Below are positions 47,525 through 56,170 of a stretch of DNA of 64,000 bases, in pieces. Both the position numbers and the translations under genes were made by a program. This DNA is from CAXBOO01 sp963977425 (GTDB taxonomy: Bacteria > Bacteroidota > Bacteroidia > Flavobacteriales_D > Luteibaculaceae). The notes beneath the pieces are model-generated. The model saw only the letters and a program-made list of their open reading frames with translations, ran no database searches and was not told the DNA's origin. The DNA lies in the NCBI GenBank assembly GCA_963977425.1, contig CAXBOO010000003.1, positions 425,084-489,083 of the forward strand, in the 5' to 3' direction. Within the stretch, counting starts at the first letter, position 1. Each line of letters opens with the position of its first letter.

Positions 47525-49121
47525 ACGAAAAGGTTTTAGTGTCTAATCTTGAGCCCCAGAATACTTCTTCCATGGTTTCCTCATACAGTTTGAAATCGTC
47601 CGCCTGCTTTTTCAGATAGCGCTTAGGGTTCACTAGCATTTGTCTTAACGTCAATAAGTCCTTGTCCTTAATCCACGATTCACGCATCCACTCTAGGTAG
47701 TAACCCTTAGACTTTAAAAACAAGGTGTAGTTTTTTCCTTCGTTAGGCATTTGAAAAGCAAACGCAAATTCATCGCCAGGCATAGAAATCAACTTTTTAT
47801 CCTTTTTAGAAAAACTGAGTTCATCGTTAAAATCATTCCCATTTTTCAACAATGAAACGGGGCTCAATACTTCTGGTATCACTTCCTTGTCTATAACTGC
47901 TAGGGCAACATTGTCTATTCGCCACAAACCTTTATTCAATACTATTTTCAACTTCAATTCCTTTTGTTTTGAAAAATCTCCATTGAGTTTCAATACTTGT
48001 TGGTTTACTGCTATTGGTCCCGTTTCGTAGAAGTCTCCTTGGTCGGCCCAAGTTTTATCCGTTTCGTTCCAAACGAAAATTTGAATGTTTCCTAATTCTT
48101 GTTTTATTCCATTTTTAAGCTGATCTATAGCATCTCCATTTCTTTCTATATCGGCAAAATATTTCCCCACTTTGTCGCCCATATACCCCATAGCACTGTA
48201 TATGAAGTAAGTTGTCATTAAGGTTTGTCGAAATCCTAATGCTAGGCCTAATTCTTTATCCAATGCATCGTTAGAAAAAGTAAAATAGAGTTCTTCTTTG
48301 GAGCTTAAATTATTGCCATCGGCCAAACTATATCGCTCATTTAAATCGAATTGTGTTACCAATGGTAAGATGTCACCTTCAGGTCCAGCGGCACTTAAAG
48401 GCGTTATTTCCTTATGACTAGCATAGAACTTATTATCGGTAGCATGCAAGACTTCTCCAGACTGATTTTCAATGGCCATCAATTCCAAATCTTCAATGCA
48501 ATGTGTTTCCAAAGCTTCATTTTTCATGAACAATTCAAACATTTCGCCTGAATTTGCCCTTGCATTAAGCGCATCTACATCGGCATAAGCCATAGAAGGT
48601 GCAATTGCATTTGAAAAGCCTTCGGCATTGGCGTTGTGAATGATATCATGCTGATTTACATAAAATGTTGGGCACGAACCAAAACAGGCTTTCGGATTGG
48701 TAAGGCAAAACACCCCAATAGCTGCATTAACACCTGTTAGTATGGTTATAGCGCCGATACCTTTAAGATCAGAATTATTCAGCTTTTTGTTCGTTTCAAA
48801 AATGGCTATACTGTCTATTGGTAAGGTTACTGGTCCGTTGGATATGAAGCGGCGCTGGTAATCGTAAGTAATCCCTACCCCAGTTACTTCGCGGTATTCG
48901 TTATTAACTATCCAATTGTTATCAAAAACAGTTAATGCTCCATTTTTATGATGGGCTTTCAGATACGTGCTGTTTCCGGGCAATCCTTTTACGGCATTCA
49001 AATGTTGCCAATCTTTAGATACGGCCTTATCTAATTTGGTGCTAGAACATTGGATGGTAAATAATAAAATGAAAACACAAAATACAGACTGAAATCTTAT
49101 AAAATATTTATCACTCTTCAT
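47511..49121 (-). CDS. Large lipoprotein of unknown function
   Basis: The ATG at 49121 (MKSDKYFIRFQSVFCVFILL) gives a lipoprotein signal ending FTIQCSS; a TTG five codons upstream is less likely. The 536-residue mature protein contains a hydrophobic segment at about residues 95-120 (GIGAITILTGVNAAIGVFCL) with a nearby CFGSCPTFY motif. No family is recognised. It overlaps the downstream lipoprotein gene and probably works with it in the envelope. Confidence 0.7.
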   Translation of the reverse strand: MKSDKYFIRFQSVFCVFILLFTIQCSSTKLDKAVSKDWQHLNAVKGLPGNSTYLKAHHKNGALTVFDNNWIVNNEYREVTGVGITYDYQRRFISNGPVTLPIDSIAIFETNKKLNNSDLKGIGAITILTGVNAAIGVFCLTNPKACFGSCPTFYVNQHDIIHNANAEGFSNAIAPSMAYADVDALNARANSGEMFELFMKNEALETHCIEDLELMAIENQSGEVLHATDNKFYASHKEITPLSAAGPEGDILPLVTQFDLNERYSLADGNNLSSKEELYFTFSNDALDKELGLALGFRQTLMTTYFIYSAMGYMGDKVGKYFADIERNGDAIDQLKNGIKQELGNIQIFVWNETDKTWADQGDFYETGPIAVNQQVLKLNGDFSKQKELKLKIVLNKGLWRIDNVALAVIDKEVIPEVLSPVSLLKNGNDFNDELSFSKKDKKLISMPGDEFAFAFQMPNEGKNYTLFLKSKGYYLEWMRESWIKDKDLLTLRQMLVNPKRYLKKQADDFKLYEETMEEVFWGSRLDTKTFSYEDQ

Positions 49122-49265
49122 ATGAAGTTTTAACAATCTAATCTAAACTAATCATAAAAAAACATATAGTTAATGGATTCGTTTTGTGACAAAATATTTC
49201 TAAAAAAGGAATGGCTTATTTACCTTTTTACTTTGGCGAAATAGGTCTAACTTCAAAGAAAAAAT

Positions 49266-49868
49266 ATGGCGATAGAGCGTAAAGTGCAATTGGTTGAAAA
49301 GCTTTTTCATCAATTAGAAGTAGAAAGCACTCAGTTTGAAGTATCGTCTGGTCTTAGCTGTGTTTCAGGTTGCGGAAAATGCTGTACGTATCCGGATATT
49401 GAAGCCTCTCCATTGGAATTTTTGCCCTGGGCATTTCATTTATTTATTCACGACGAGGCCGAAAAAACACTCAGTTTACTCAATCAAAACAAAAGCCCCA
49501 ATTGCATTATCTACAAACCACTTACATTATTAGGAAAAGGACAGTGTAGCAATTACAAATACCGCGGTTTAATTTGTCGTTTATTCGGTTTTGCGGCCAA
49601 TACCGACAAATACGGAAAATTACGACTGGCTACGTGTAAGATTATAAAAGAAAACCAAGCCGAACAATACGCTACTACCCAAGAGGCTATAACACAAGGA
49701 TTATCGGTTCCGGTTTTTACTGAATACTACATGCGACTTGGTCAAATTGACTTTCACATGGGAAACATCATATTGCCTATCAACAAAGCATTAAAAATGG
49801 CTATTGAAGAAGTGCTTCAGTACTATGCATATCGACCGCTTGACACTATAAACAGAAAAGCGAGTTAA
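49266..49868 (+). CDS. YkgJ-family cysteine cluster protein
   Basis: A 200-residue member of the YkgJ (Fe/Zn-chelating) family. The signature SCVSGCGKCCTYPDIEASPLEF lies at about residues 35-57 (seen in parts), and later cysteines are in GQCSNYKYRGLICRLFGF and LATCK. Such proteins are predicted to bind an iron-sulfur cluster or zinc; the function is unknown. Confidence 0.85.
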   Translation: MAIERKVQLVEKLFHQLEVESTQFEVSSGLSCVSGCGKCCTYPDIEASPLEFLPWAFHLFIHDEAEKTLSLLNQNKSPNCIIYKPLTLLGKGQCSNYKYRGLICRLFGFAANTDKYGKLRLATCKIIKENQAEQYATTQEAITQGLSVPVFTEYYMRLGQIDFHMGNIILPINKALKMAIEEVLQYYAYRPLDTINRKAS

Positions 49869-49953
49869 GGCAATACAAGCACCTATTCACATTTATTAGG
49901 AATCCATATTACTAAAAAGCAATAGAGAGAAAACTAATTCACGTACATTTGTA

Positions 49954-49963
49954 TCGTGCACGA
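49954..49963 (+). promoter_or_regulatory. Palindromic candidate operator of the MarR/OhrR gene
   Basis: TCGTGCACGA is a perfect 10-bp palindrome placed directly after a TACATTTG -7 element (49944-49951) and 24 bp before the regulator ATG. This is the expected place for an autorepressor site. The binding protein is inferred. Confidence 0.45.
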
Positions 49964-49987
49964 CATAATTGCGCACAACTTAAACAC

Positions 49988-50446
49988 ATGGACGATTCGC
50001 AATTGCAGTTAAGCAACCAAGTTTGTTTTCCTATATACTCTGTATCGCGGCTAATAACCAAAGCATACAAGCCATATTTGGAAGAAATGGGCATTACCTA
50101 CCCACAATACTTGGTGCTGATGGTACTATGGGAAAACAATTCACTTACTGTGAATCAGATTGGTGAACAATTGCTTCTCAATACCAATACACTTTCGCCT
50201 TTGCTAAAACGAATGGAAACTTCTGGAATAATTGCACGCAACCGATCGGAAAACGATGAGCGCAGTGTCATTGTTCAGTTAACAGAAAAGGGAAAACAAT
50301 TGAAAGTAAATGCCAAACCCATTCCCGAGAAATTGTTGAAGATTTTAGTGAACGAAAACATCAAATTAAATGAGGTACTGCAGTTGAAAGATATGCTGAA
50401 TCAATGGATAGAAATACTAACAGAAAACGATAATAAAACACAATAA
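49988..50446 (+). CDS. OhrR-like MarR-family regulator
   Basis: The start is the ATG at 49988 (MDDSQLQLSNQVCFPIYSV), giving 152 residues. The winged helix-turn-helix and the N-terminal NQVCFPIYSVSRLITKAYKPYLEEM region match OhrR, including the conserved redox cysteine (Cys13), so it probably senses organic hydroperoxides. LLNTNTLSPLLKRMETSGI is the recognition region. It lies 15 bp upstream of a nitroreductase gene it may control. No ohr gene is next to it. Confidence 0.85.
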   Translation: MDDSQLQLSNQVCFPIYSVSRLITKAYKPYLEEMGITYPQYLVLMVLWENNSLTVNQIGEQLLLNTNTLSPLLKRMETSGIIARNRSENDERSVIVQLTEKGKQLKVNAKPIPEKLLKILVNENIKLNEVLQLKDMLNQWIEILTENDNKTQ

Positions 50447-50461
50447 CAACAATCAAAAAAA

Positions 50462-51091
50462 ATGGAATTACTAGATAAATTGAATTGGAGATACGCAGCA
50501 AAAGCCATGAATGGTGAAAAAGTATCGCAAGAAAAAATAGACAACATCATAGAAGCTATATCATTGGCTCCAACATCAAGCGGACTACAACCATTTGAAG
50601 TTTTTGTAATAACCAATCAAGAAGTAAAAGAAAAAATAAGACCTGTAGCTTGGAACCAATCTGTAATTACCGATTGTTCTCACCTATTTGTTTTTGCTGC
50701 TTGGGATACTTACACTGCTGATAGAATTAACAAGCAATTCGACTTGACCAATACGGTACGAGGTTTCAAAAACGAAGGTTGGGAAAATTACCGTCAAATG
50801 TTATTGAGCAACTACCCACAAAAAGCAGAAGAAGAAAACTTCAATCACGCAGCAAAACAAGCTTACATAGCGTTTTCATTAGCTATTGCAGCAGCAGCAT
50901 TCGAAAAAGTTGATTGCACGCCTCTAGAAGGCTTTGATGCCGATGCAGTGGACAAAATATTGGGTTTACGAGAGAAAGGATTACGCAGTTGTGTGATGCT
51001 CCCTGTTGGATACAGAGATGCTGATAACGATTGGTTGGTAAACCTTAAAAAGGTTAGAAAAAGCAAAGAAGATTTGATTACTGTAATATAA
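50462..51091 (+). CDS. NAD(P)H-dependent oxidoreductase, nitroreductase family
   Basis: A 209-residue NfsB-like flavoprotein: WRYAAKAMNGEKVSQEKID at the start, SLAPTSSGLQPFEVFVI for FMN binding, and GLREKGLRSCVMLPVGYRD at the C-terminus. It probably reduces quinones or nitro compounds with FMN. It directly follows the OhrR-like regulator, suggesting an electrophile or oxidative stress response. Confidence 0.9.
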   Translation: MELLDKLNWRYAAKAMNGEKVSQEKIDNIIEAISLAPTSSGLQPFEVFVITNQEVKEKIRPVAWNQSVITDCSHLFVFAAWDTYTADRINKQFDLTNTVRGFKNEGWENYRQMLLSNYPQKAEEENFNHAAKQAYIAFSLAIAAAAFEKVDCTPLEGFDADAVDKILGLREKGLRSCVMLPVGYRDADNDWLVNLKKVRKSKEDLITVI

Positions 51092-51116
51092 TCAACAACA
51101 CAATAAAAATTAAAGC

Positions 51117-51152
51117 AAAGCGGTTTGGACATTAGTTCGAGCCGCTTTTTTT
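51117..51152 (+). terminator. Terminator after the nitroreductase gene
   Basis: The stem AAAGCGG/CCGCTTT with a 21-base loop and a following T-run lies 25 bp past the stop. Confidence 0.75.
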
Positions 51153-51221
51153 ATTGTTTAATAATTCGAATTGAATGATTTAAAGTTATATCCCCCAATT
51201 GCTTACCTTAATACAATTAAG

Positions 51222-52640
51222 ATGAAAATACTTTTAACAGGTGCAACTGGCTACATAGGCAAACGATTATTACCCATTCTTGTTGAAGCAGGTCATGAAG
51301 TAGTCTGCTGTGTTCGAGACGCCAAAAGGTTCAACCCACCAGCTTCTTTAGCCAACAAAATTAGCGTCATCCAAATCGATTTACTGGATGAAGTTACCCT
51401 TGCTAATATCCCGAAAGACATAGATGGAGCATTCTACTTGGTTCATTCAATGTCTTCATCTGGTGACTTTGAATCGCTAGAAGAAAAATCCGCTATTAAT
51501 TTTAGAAATGCCATTGAAAAAACACAAGTTCAACACGTTGTATACCTCAGTGGTATTGTAAACGAATCGGAACTATCGAAACATTTAAGTTCTAGAAAAA
51601 ATGTAGAAACCGAACTCGATTCTGGCAACTACAACTTTACAGCATTAAGAGCTGGTATTATCATTGGTTCAGGAAGCGCTTCGTTTGAAATAATTCGAGA
51701 TTTAGTAGAAAAGTTACCCATCATGATTACTCCCAAATGGCTCAACACCAAATGTCAGCCTATAGGTATATCGGATGTTTTATCTTTTCTTTCCAAATCC
51801 ATTTTCAATCCAAAAACATACAATCAAAACTTCGATATAGGTGGTCCCGATGTATTGAGCTACAAAGAAATGCTTCTTGAATTTGCTGCTGTTAGAAATT
51901 TAAAACGCTCCATTTTTGTCGTCCCCATCATGACGCCAAAACTTTCCTCCTACTGGCTGTACTTTGTCACATCAACATCTTACAAACTAGCATCTTCCTT
52001 GGTTACTAGCATGAAAATAGAAGTTATTTGTAGTGACAGTCGCATCAATGATGAATTGAATATTAGGCCCATAAGCTATAAAGAAGCCCTTAAAAGAGCA
52101 TTCAAAAAAATAGAAAACAACGAAATTTTATCCAGTTGGAAAGACTCTTACTCAAGCAGTGGACTTAGCTTCAACATCTCCGACTTTATTGAAGTTCCTA
52201 CTTTTGGGTGTTTTAAAGACGTACAAACCAGCAGTATAAAAAATGAAGCGAATTGCAAAGCAAAAATTTGGGGCATCGGCGGTCCCAATGGCTGGTATTA
52301 TGCCAACTGGTTATGGAATTTAAGAGGCCTCTTTGACAAATTTGCAGGTGGTGTTGGTTTAAGACGAGGCCGAACTAATCCAGCCGCAATAAATGTTGGC
52401 GATACAATAGACTTTTGGCGCGTTTTATACGCCAACAAAAACGAAGGCAGACTTTTGCTTTTTGCTGAAATGAAATTACCTGGTGAAGCGTGGTTAGAAT
52501 TTAAAATTGTAGACGATAAATTAATACAAACAGCTACTTTTAGACCTCTTGGAATTTTTGGCCGTTTGTACTGGTATCTTGTATTGCCTTTTCATGGTTT
52601 TATATTCAAAGGAATGATACGCCAACTAACTAAAAACTAA
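51222..52640 (+). CDS. SDR/NmrA-like protein with C-terminal DUF2867
   Basis: The start is the ATG at 51222 (MKILLTGATGYIGKRLLPIL); 17 upstream codons are open but non-conserved. The 472-residue protein has an N-terminal NAD(P)-binding Rossmann domain (GATGYIG, then YLVHSMSSSGDF and VVYLSGIV) and, from about residue 320, a DUF2867 domain (WGIGGPNGWYYANWLWNLRG, then PGEAWLEFKI). The two-domain layout is common; the substrate is unknown. Confidence 0.85.
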   Translation: MKILLTGATGYIGKRLLPILVEAGHEVVCCVRDAKRFNPPASLANKISVIQIDLLDEVTLANIPKDIDGAFYLVHSMSSSGDFESLEEKSAINFRNAIEKTQVQHVVYLSGIVNESELSKHLSSRKNVETELDSGNYNFTALRAGIIIGSGSASFEIIRDLVEKLPIMITPKWLNTKCQPIGISDVLSFLSKSIFNPKTYNQNFDIGGPDVLSYKEMLLEFAAVRNLKRSIFVVPIMTPKLSSYWLYFVTSTSYKLASSLVTSMKIEVICSDSRINDELNIRPISYKEALKRAFKKIENNEILSSWKDSYSSSGLSFNISDFIEVPTFGCFKDVQTSSIKNEANCKAKIWGIGGPNGWYYANWLWNLRGLFDKFAGGVGLRRGRTNPAAINVGDTIDFWRVLYANKNEGRLLLFAEMKLPGEAWLEFKIVDDKLIQTATFRPLGIFGRLYWYLVLPFHGFIFKGMIRQLTKN

Positions 52641-52660
52641 GTCGTTAACAATCAACATTT

Positions 52661-53659
52661 ATGATTACAAATAGGTTTTTAATTGCAATAACAAAATGCA
52701 GTGCATTCACCTTATTCGCACTTTTTTTTATTCAGAATTTAGCCTATTCTCAAATCGATTTCCCTAGTAACCAAGGAGAAGTTATTCATCATAAATACTA
52801 TAGTTTGTCTTACATAGAAAAAGCCGAACAACCTGAATGGGTAGCCTACAAACTGACCCGTACGATGTTGAAAAAAGTAGTGAATAGAAACGATGAATTT
52901 CATGACGATTGGCACATCGAAAGTGGTTCGGCTTCTTACACAGATTACGAAAACTACGATGCTGGGCACCTCTGCCCTGCAAGGCAAATGCAGTTTGATT
53001 GTACCGCCATGCACGAAACCTTTTTCATGAGCAACATGTCGCCTCAAGTTCCTGAATTCAACCGCAGAGCGTGGGCTATTTTAGAAAAGCTAGAGCGTAA
53101 CATGGTTTGGAAACGAGGTGAATTATGGATTTATGTCGGCCCTGTTTTAAGCGATATTGACACAACCATTGGGGAAAACAAAGTTGCCGTACCAAAAAAA
53201 TTCTATCGCATATTGTACGATCCTACCAAAGACGAAAGCCTCGCTTTTTTAATGCCCAATGAAAGGATACTTGCTCCTTTAGAAAGTTTTGTAGTATCCA
53301 TTGATAGCATAGAATCCATTACCAACATTGATTTTTTCAATGATTTCACTGTGGAACATCAAAAACGATTGGAAACAAACAAAACAAGTTCTGGTTGGAG
53401 TTTCGAAAACCCAAACCTAACCTATGGATACACGGCAAAAGCAAGAGATTGTAGTACTGCCGAAATCCTCAATCAACAAGCTAAAATTAGCATCAACCAA
53501 GCATCCAAGGCAGCTTTGATGCAACTTCCCAATATTGGTCCAGAAAAAGCGCAAGCCATCATGCTTCGTCGCCCATTCAAAAGCACTTACGATTTGCTGA
53601 AAGTAAAAGGCATTGGCCCCGCTACGTTTGAAAAACTGAAAAGTTATATCGTTTTGTAA
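52661..53659 (+). CDS. Secreted DNA/RNA non-specific endonuclease with helix-hairpin-helix tail
   Basis: A 332-residue protein with a signal peptide ending LAYSQ near residue 31. The ββα-metal NUC domain carries DAGHLCPA with catalytic His103 and the metal-ligand Asn125 in SNMSPQVPEFNRRAW. The usual DRGH reads DAGH here, so the arginine is replaced by alanine. The C-terminal 60 residues form a ComEA-like helix-hairpin-helix pair (INQASKAALMQLPNIGPEKA, then LLKVKGIGPATFEKLKSYI). It probably degrades extracellular nucleic acid. Confidence 0.88.
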   Translation: MITNRFLIAITKCSAFTLFALFFIQNLAYSQIDFPSNQGEVIHHKYYSLSYIEKAEQPEWVAYKLTRTMLKKVVNRNDEFHDDWHIESGSASYTDYENYDAGHLCPARQMQFDCTAMHETFFMSNMSPQVPEFNRRAWAILEKLERNMVWKRGELWIYVGPVLSDIDTTIGENKVAVPKKFYRILYDPTKDESLAFLMPNERILAPLESFVVSIDSIESITNIDFFNDFTVEHQKRLETNKTSSGWSFENPNLTYGYTAKARDCSTAEILNQQAKISINQASKAALMQLPNIGPEKAQAIMLRRPFKSTYDLLKVKGIGPATFEKLKSYIVL

Positions 53660-53710
53660 TCATTGGGCTTCATCAACCTTCTATCAATACGTTTATTGCA
53701 ATAATTTCAA

Positions 53711-53737
53711 AAAAAGTCGCCAAGATGACGACTTTTT
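53711..53737. terminator. Bidirectional terminator
   Basis: AAAAAGTCG-ccaagatga-CGACTTTTT is a symmetric hairpin between the converging genes ending at 53659 and 53757. It can serve both. Confidence 0.8.
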
Positions 53738-53756
53738 AATCTGATGAATTATAAAA

Positions 53757-55835
53757 CTATCTTTTTACGAATTGCAATTTAATTGCATCGTTTGCATTGC
53801 GCAGTTCAATAAAATACACACCGCTTTCAAGAGACGATACATTCATATTTTGCGGATCGTTGAATCTTAAAACTGAACCCCCTAATGCATTGTAAATTAT
53901 GGCTTCAGAATTTTTAAACTCATCCCCTTTTATACGAATGAAGTCATCCGCTGGATTGGGGTAAATAAATATTTTTCCTATTCCAAATTCACTTACTGAA
54001 ACTGAATTATTAGCAAATGACACCCATGCCGATGCGTTTCGTGTTCCAAATATCATTCTACCATCAGCAGCAGATTCTGCACTGATAATTTGACTAGGAA
54101 TAGCTCCATAAGCTTCTGATTCAACCCACTCTTCAGCCGTTTCCGACAATGACATTATCTGCCCTGGTTGTAACCATGCATTTTGGTCGTTTTGCGTGTA
54201 AAGAGTGTCGTTCATTACCCACATAAATTCAGGCCCAACGTATTGAGTTTCTATTCCTAAAATAGCTTCCCAAGTAGCACCACCATCTGTGCTTTCTTCC
54301 AAAACAAATGGAGGGAATGAGTTGCTTCTATTTCGAACCAGTCTATTTTCCCAGCCAGAAAATTGAGCAATACCTGTAACACTTATATACTTCCAAGAAA
54401 CACCCTTGTCGTGTGAAAATGCTATTCCTTTCGATCCACTAGCAAATATTGAATTGCCATTATTCGATATCGTTTCCGCCTTAAATTTATCATCAACATC
54501 GTTTCCTTCCAAGTCGAATAAATTAGCTTGCGTAAAACTCAATCCATTATCACTGCTTACAAATAACCCGTTATTAGATGCTATAATTACTGGATTAAAA
54601 CTCAGAACCTGATTCATATACCCTACTCCTGATAATGTTATAGACTGAAAGCTTTCACCCTCGTCTGAAGATGAAAAATAGGTTGGAATGAAGTCGACAT
54701 TGGCTAACACAAATACATCTTGGCCATCAGCATATACATCTCTAATTTGAACATCACTAGCACTCAGTTTTGATGTGATATTTTCCCAACTATTGCCTGC
54801 ATTTGCTGATCGAAAAAGCTTTCCTCCCTGTGTTCCGAAGGTGTAATTATCGCTCAACGAAACCTCTGTTACCATGCCCACAGGAAATGGATAAGACCCA
54901 ATTTCACCTGTATTGACGTTGTACCAAAACAAGCCATCCCCTGAAGAAAACCATATCTTTTCTGTTCCGTCATAAGCCATATCGCCATTGTAAGGTCCAA
55001 AACCACCAATTCCTTCAATCAAAGTCCAGCTTACACCATTATCACTGCTTTTAGATAATCCTCCAAAATGTGTAACATATAGAGTAGAATTTACTTTTAA
55101 AATGGATTCAGCAACGCTGATATTTCCATTGGCAGAGTAAGTAGAGCCGTTGTCATCGCTTACATATAGTCCGTTACCTGCAGACAATGCCGTAGCTACA
55201 AATATTCTTCCATTCGATACCAAAACATCTTGAGATGCATTATTGAAAAATATACCTTCGTCAGGCACATCTACCCATGAAGCCCCTTCATCACTCGATT
55301 TGTATAGATTACCTCCTGGTGTCGCCCATAATTCTCCACCCGTATTAGAGATATCCAAACACATTCCGTCAATATCCATGGTTTCCCAAGTAAGACCCAA
55401 ATCAGACGATTTACGTATAAAATTGGTGCCACTCATGTAAAATGCGCCATTTAAGGTATCAGCAGTAAAAGGTACTGCAGCTGGAAAACCTGAAATGGTT
55501 GGACAACCTTCACAAGCCGATTCCCAGGTTAAACCAAAATCTAAACTTCTATAAATTCTATCCTCATTTATTCCGCCTAAGATGATAACATCGTCAATCA
55601 TAGCAAAACATCTTGGTGTAACATCATAACCACTTACGGGAACATAAATAAAGCTCTGTCCAGAATCATCCGAACGATACAATTTATTGTCAACAGAAGT
55701 TAGAATGATGTTTTCGTGCACAAAAACACCTTCAACAGGGCCATAATCGTCTAAACCTGTAGTTTGTTGAAAACTCTGAGCTCTGAGCCAAAATGACGAG
55801 ATGAATAAAAATGAAATAAATACAGCGTGCTTCAT
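53757..55835 (-). CDS. Sortilin-like BNR-repeat protein with T9SS sorting domain
   Basis: A 692-residue exported protein with signal peptide (MKHAVFISFLFISSFWLRAQ). It is built of repeated Asp-box/BNR beta-propeller units (SDDSGQSF, SLDFGLTW, SSDLGLTW, SSDEGASW, SSDNGVSW). The C-terminus is a type A T9SS sorting domain (FIYPNPADDFIRIKG, ending KLQFVKR). It probably acts at the surface or outside the cell; no sialidase catalytic residues are recognised. A 72-bp piece of its 3' coding region is duplicated at 55998-56069. Confidence 0.87.
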   Translation of the reverse strand: MKHAVFISFLFISSFWLRAQSFQQTTGLDDYGPVEGVFVHENIILTSVDNKLYRSDDSGQSFIYVPVSGYDVTPRCFAMIDDVIILGGINEDRIYRSLDFGLTWESACEGCPTISGFPAAVPFTADTLNGAFYMSGTNFIRKSSDLGLTWETMDIDGMCLDISNTGGELWATPGGNLYKSSDEGASWVDVPDEGIFFNNASQDVLVSNGRIFVATALSAGNGLYVSDDNGSTYSANGNISVAESILKVNSTLYVTHFGGLSKSSDNGVSWTLIEGIGGFGPYNGDMAYDGTEKIWFSSGDGLFWYNVNTGEIGSYPFPVGMVTEVSLSDNYTFGTQGGKLFRSANAGNSWENITSKLSASDVQIRDVYADGQDVFVLANVDFIPTYFSSSDEGESFQSITLSGVGYMNQVLSFNPVIIASNNGLFVSSDNGLSFTQANLFDLEGNDVDDKFKAETISNNGNSIFASGSKGIAFSHDKGVSWKYISVTGIAQFSGWENRLVRNRSNSFPPFVLEESTDGGATWEAILGIETQYVGPEFMWVMNDTLYTQNDQNAWLQPGQIMSLSETAEEWVESEAYGAIPSQIISAESAADGRMIFGTRNASAWVSFANNSVSVSEFGIGKIFIYPNPADDFIRIKGDEFKNSEAIIYNALGGSVLRFNDPQNMNVSSLESGVYFIELRNANDAIKLQFVKR

Positions 55836-55997
55836 AATAAACCTTTTTGCTAAGGTCTTGGATAGCGTGCTTTATAGCAATACGGCGTTCTGCGTATTTC
55901 ACTCCATTAAATTGGCTAAAATTTAGTTAAGTTGTACACAACTAAAATGAGACTTTTTCAGAAAAACGGAATTGGACTCGAGACAATGCTAATCCTA

Positions 55998-56069
55998 TAC
56001 ATTCTTATTATGCGGATTGTTGAATCTTAAAACTGAAACCCCTAATGCATTGTAAATTATGGCTTCAGA
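55998..56069 (-). pseudogene. 72-bp remnant duplicating the sortilin-like gene's sorting-domain region
   Basis: This stretch matches 53838-53909 with four mismatches and no gaps, exactly 2,160 bp away in the same orientation. On the minus strand it encodes SEAIIYNALGVSVLRFNN and then stops. The remainder of the 334-bp gap 55836-56170 holds the upstream region of the 53757 gene and an AGTTGT-AC-ACAACT inverted repeat near 55930. No other gene or clear promoter was seen. Confidence 0.85.
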
Positions 56070-56170
56070 GCCCACCCCTCTTACACGAGAGAAATTAGAT
56101 AGAGAGGGACAAAGGTACACTTCATCTTAACATTAATCACTTTGAACCGTTTTTAATTGTAATTTACAGC

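Noticed and set aside
55926..55946. AGTTGT-AC-ACAACT near 55930 as a further attC or attI core
   Set aside because: It has no GGCTA/TAGCC L boxes or long arms, and no cassette boundary lies near it.
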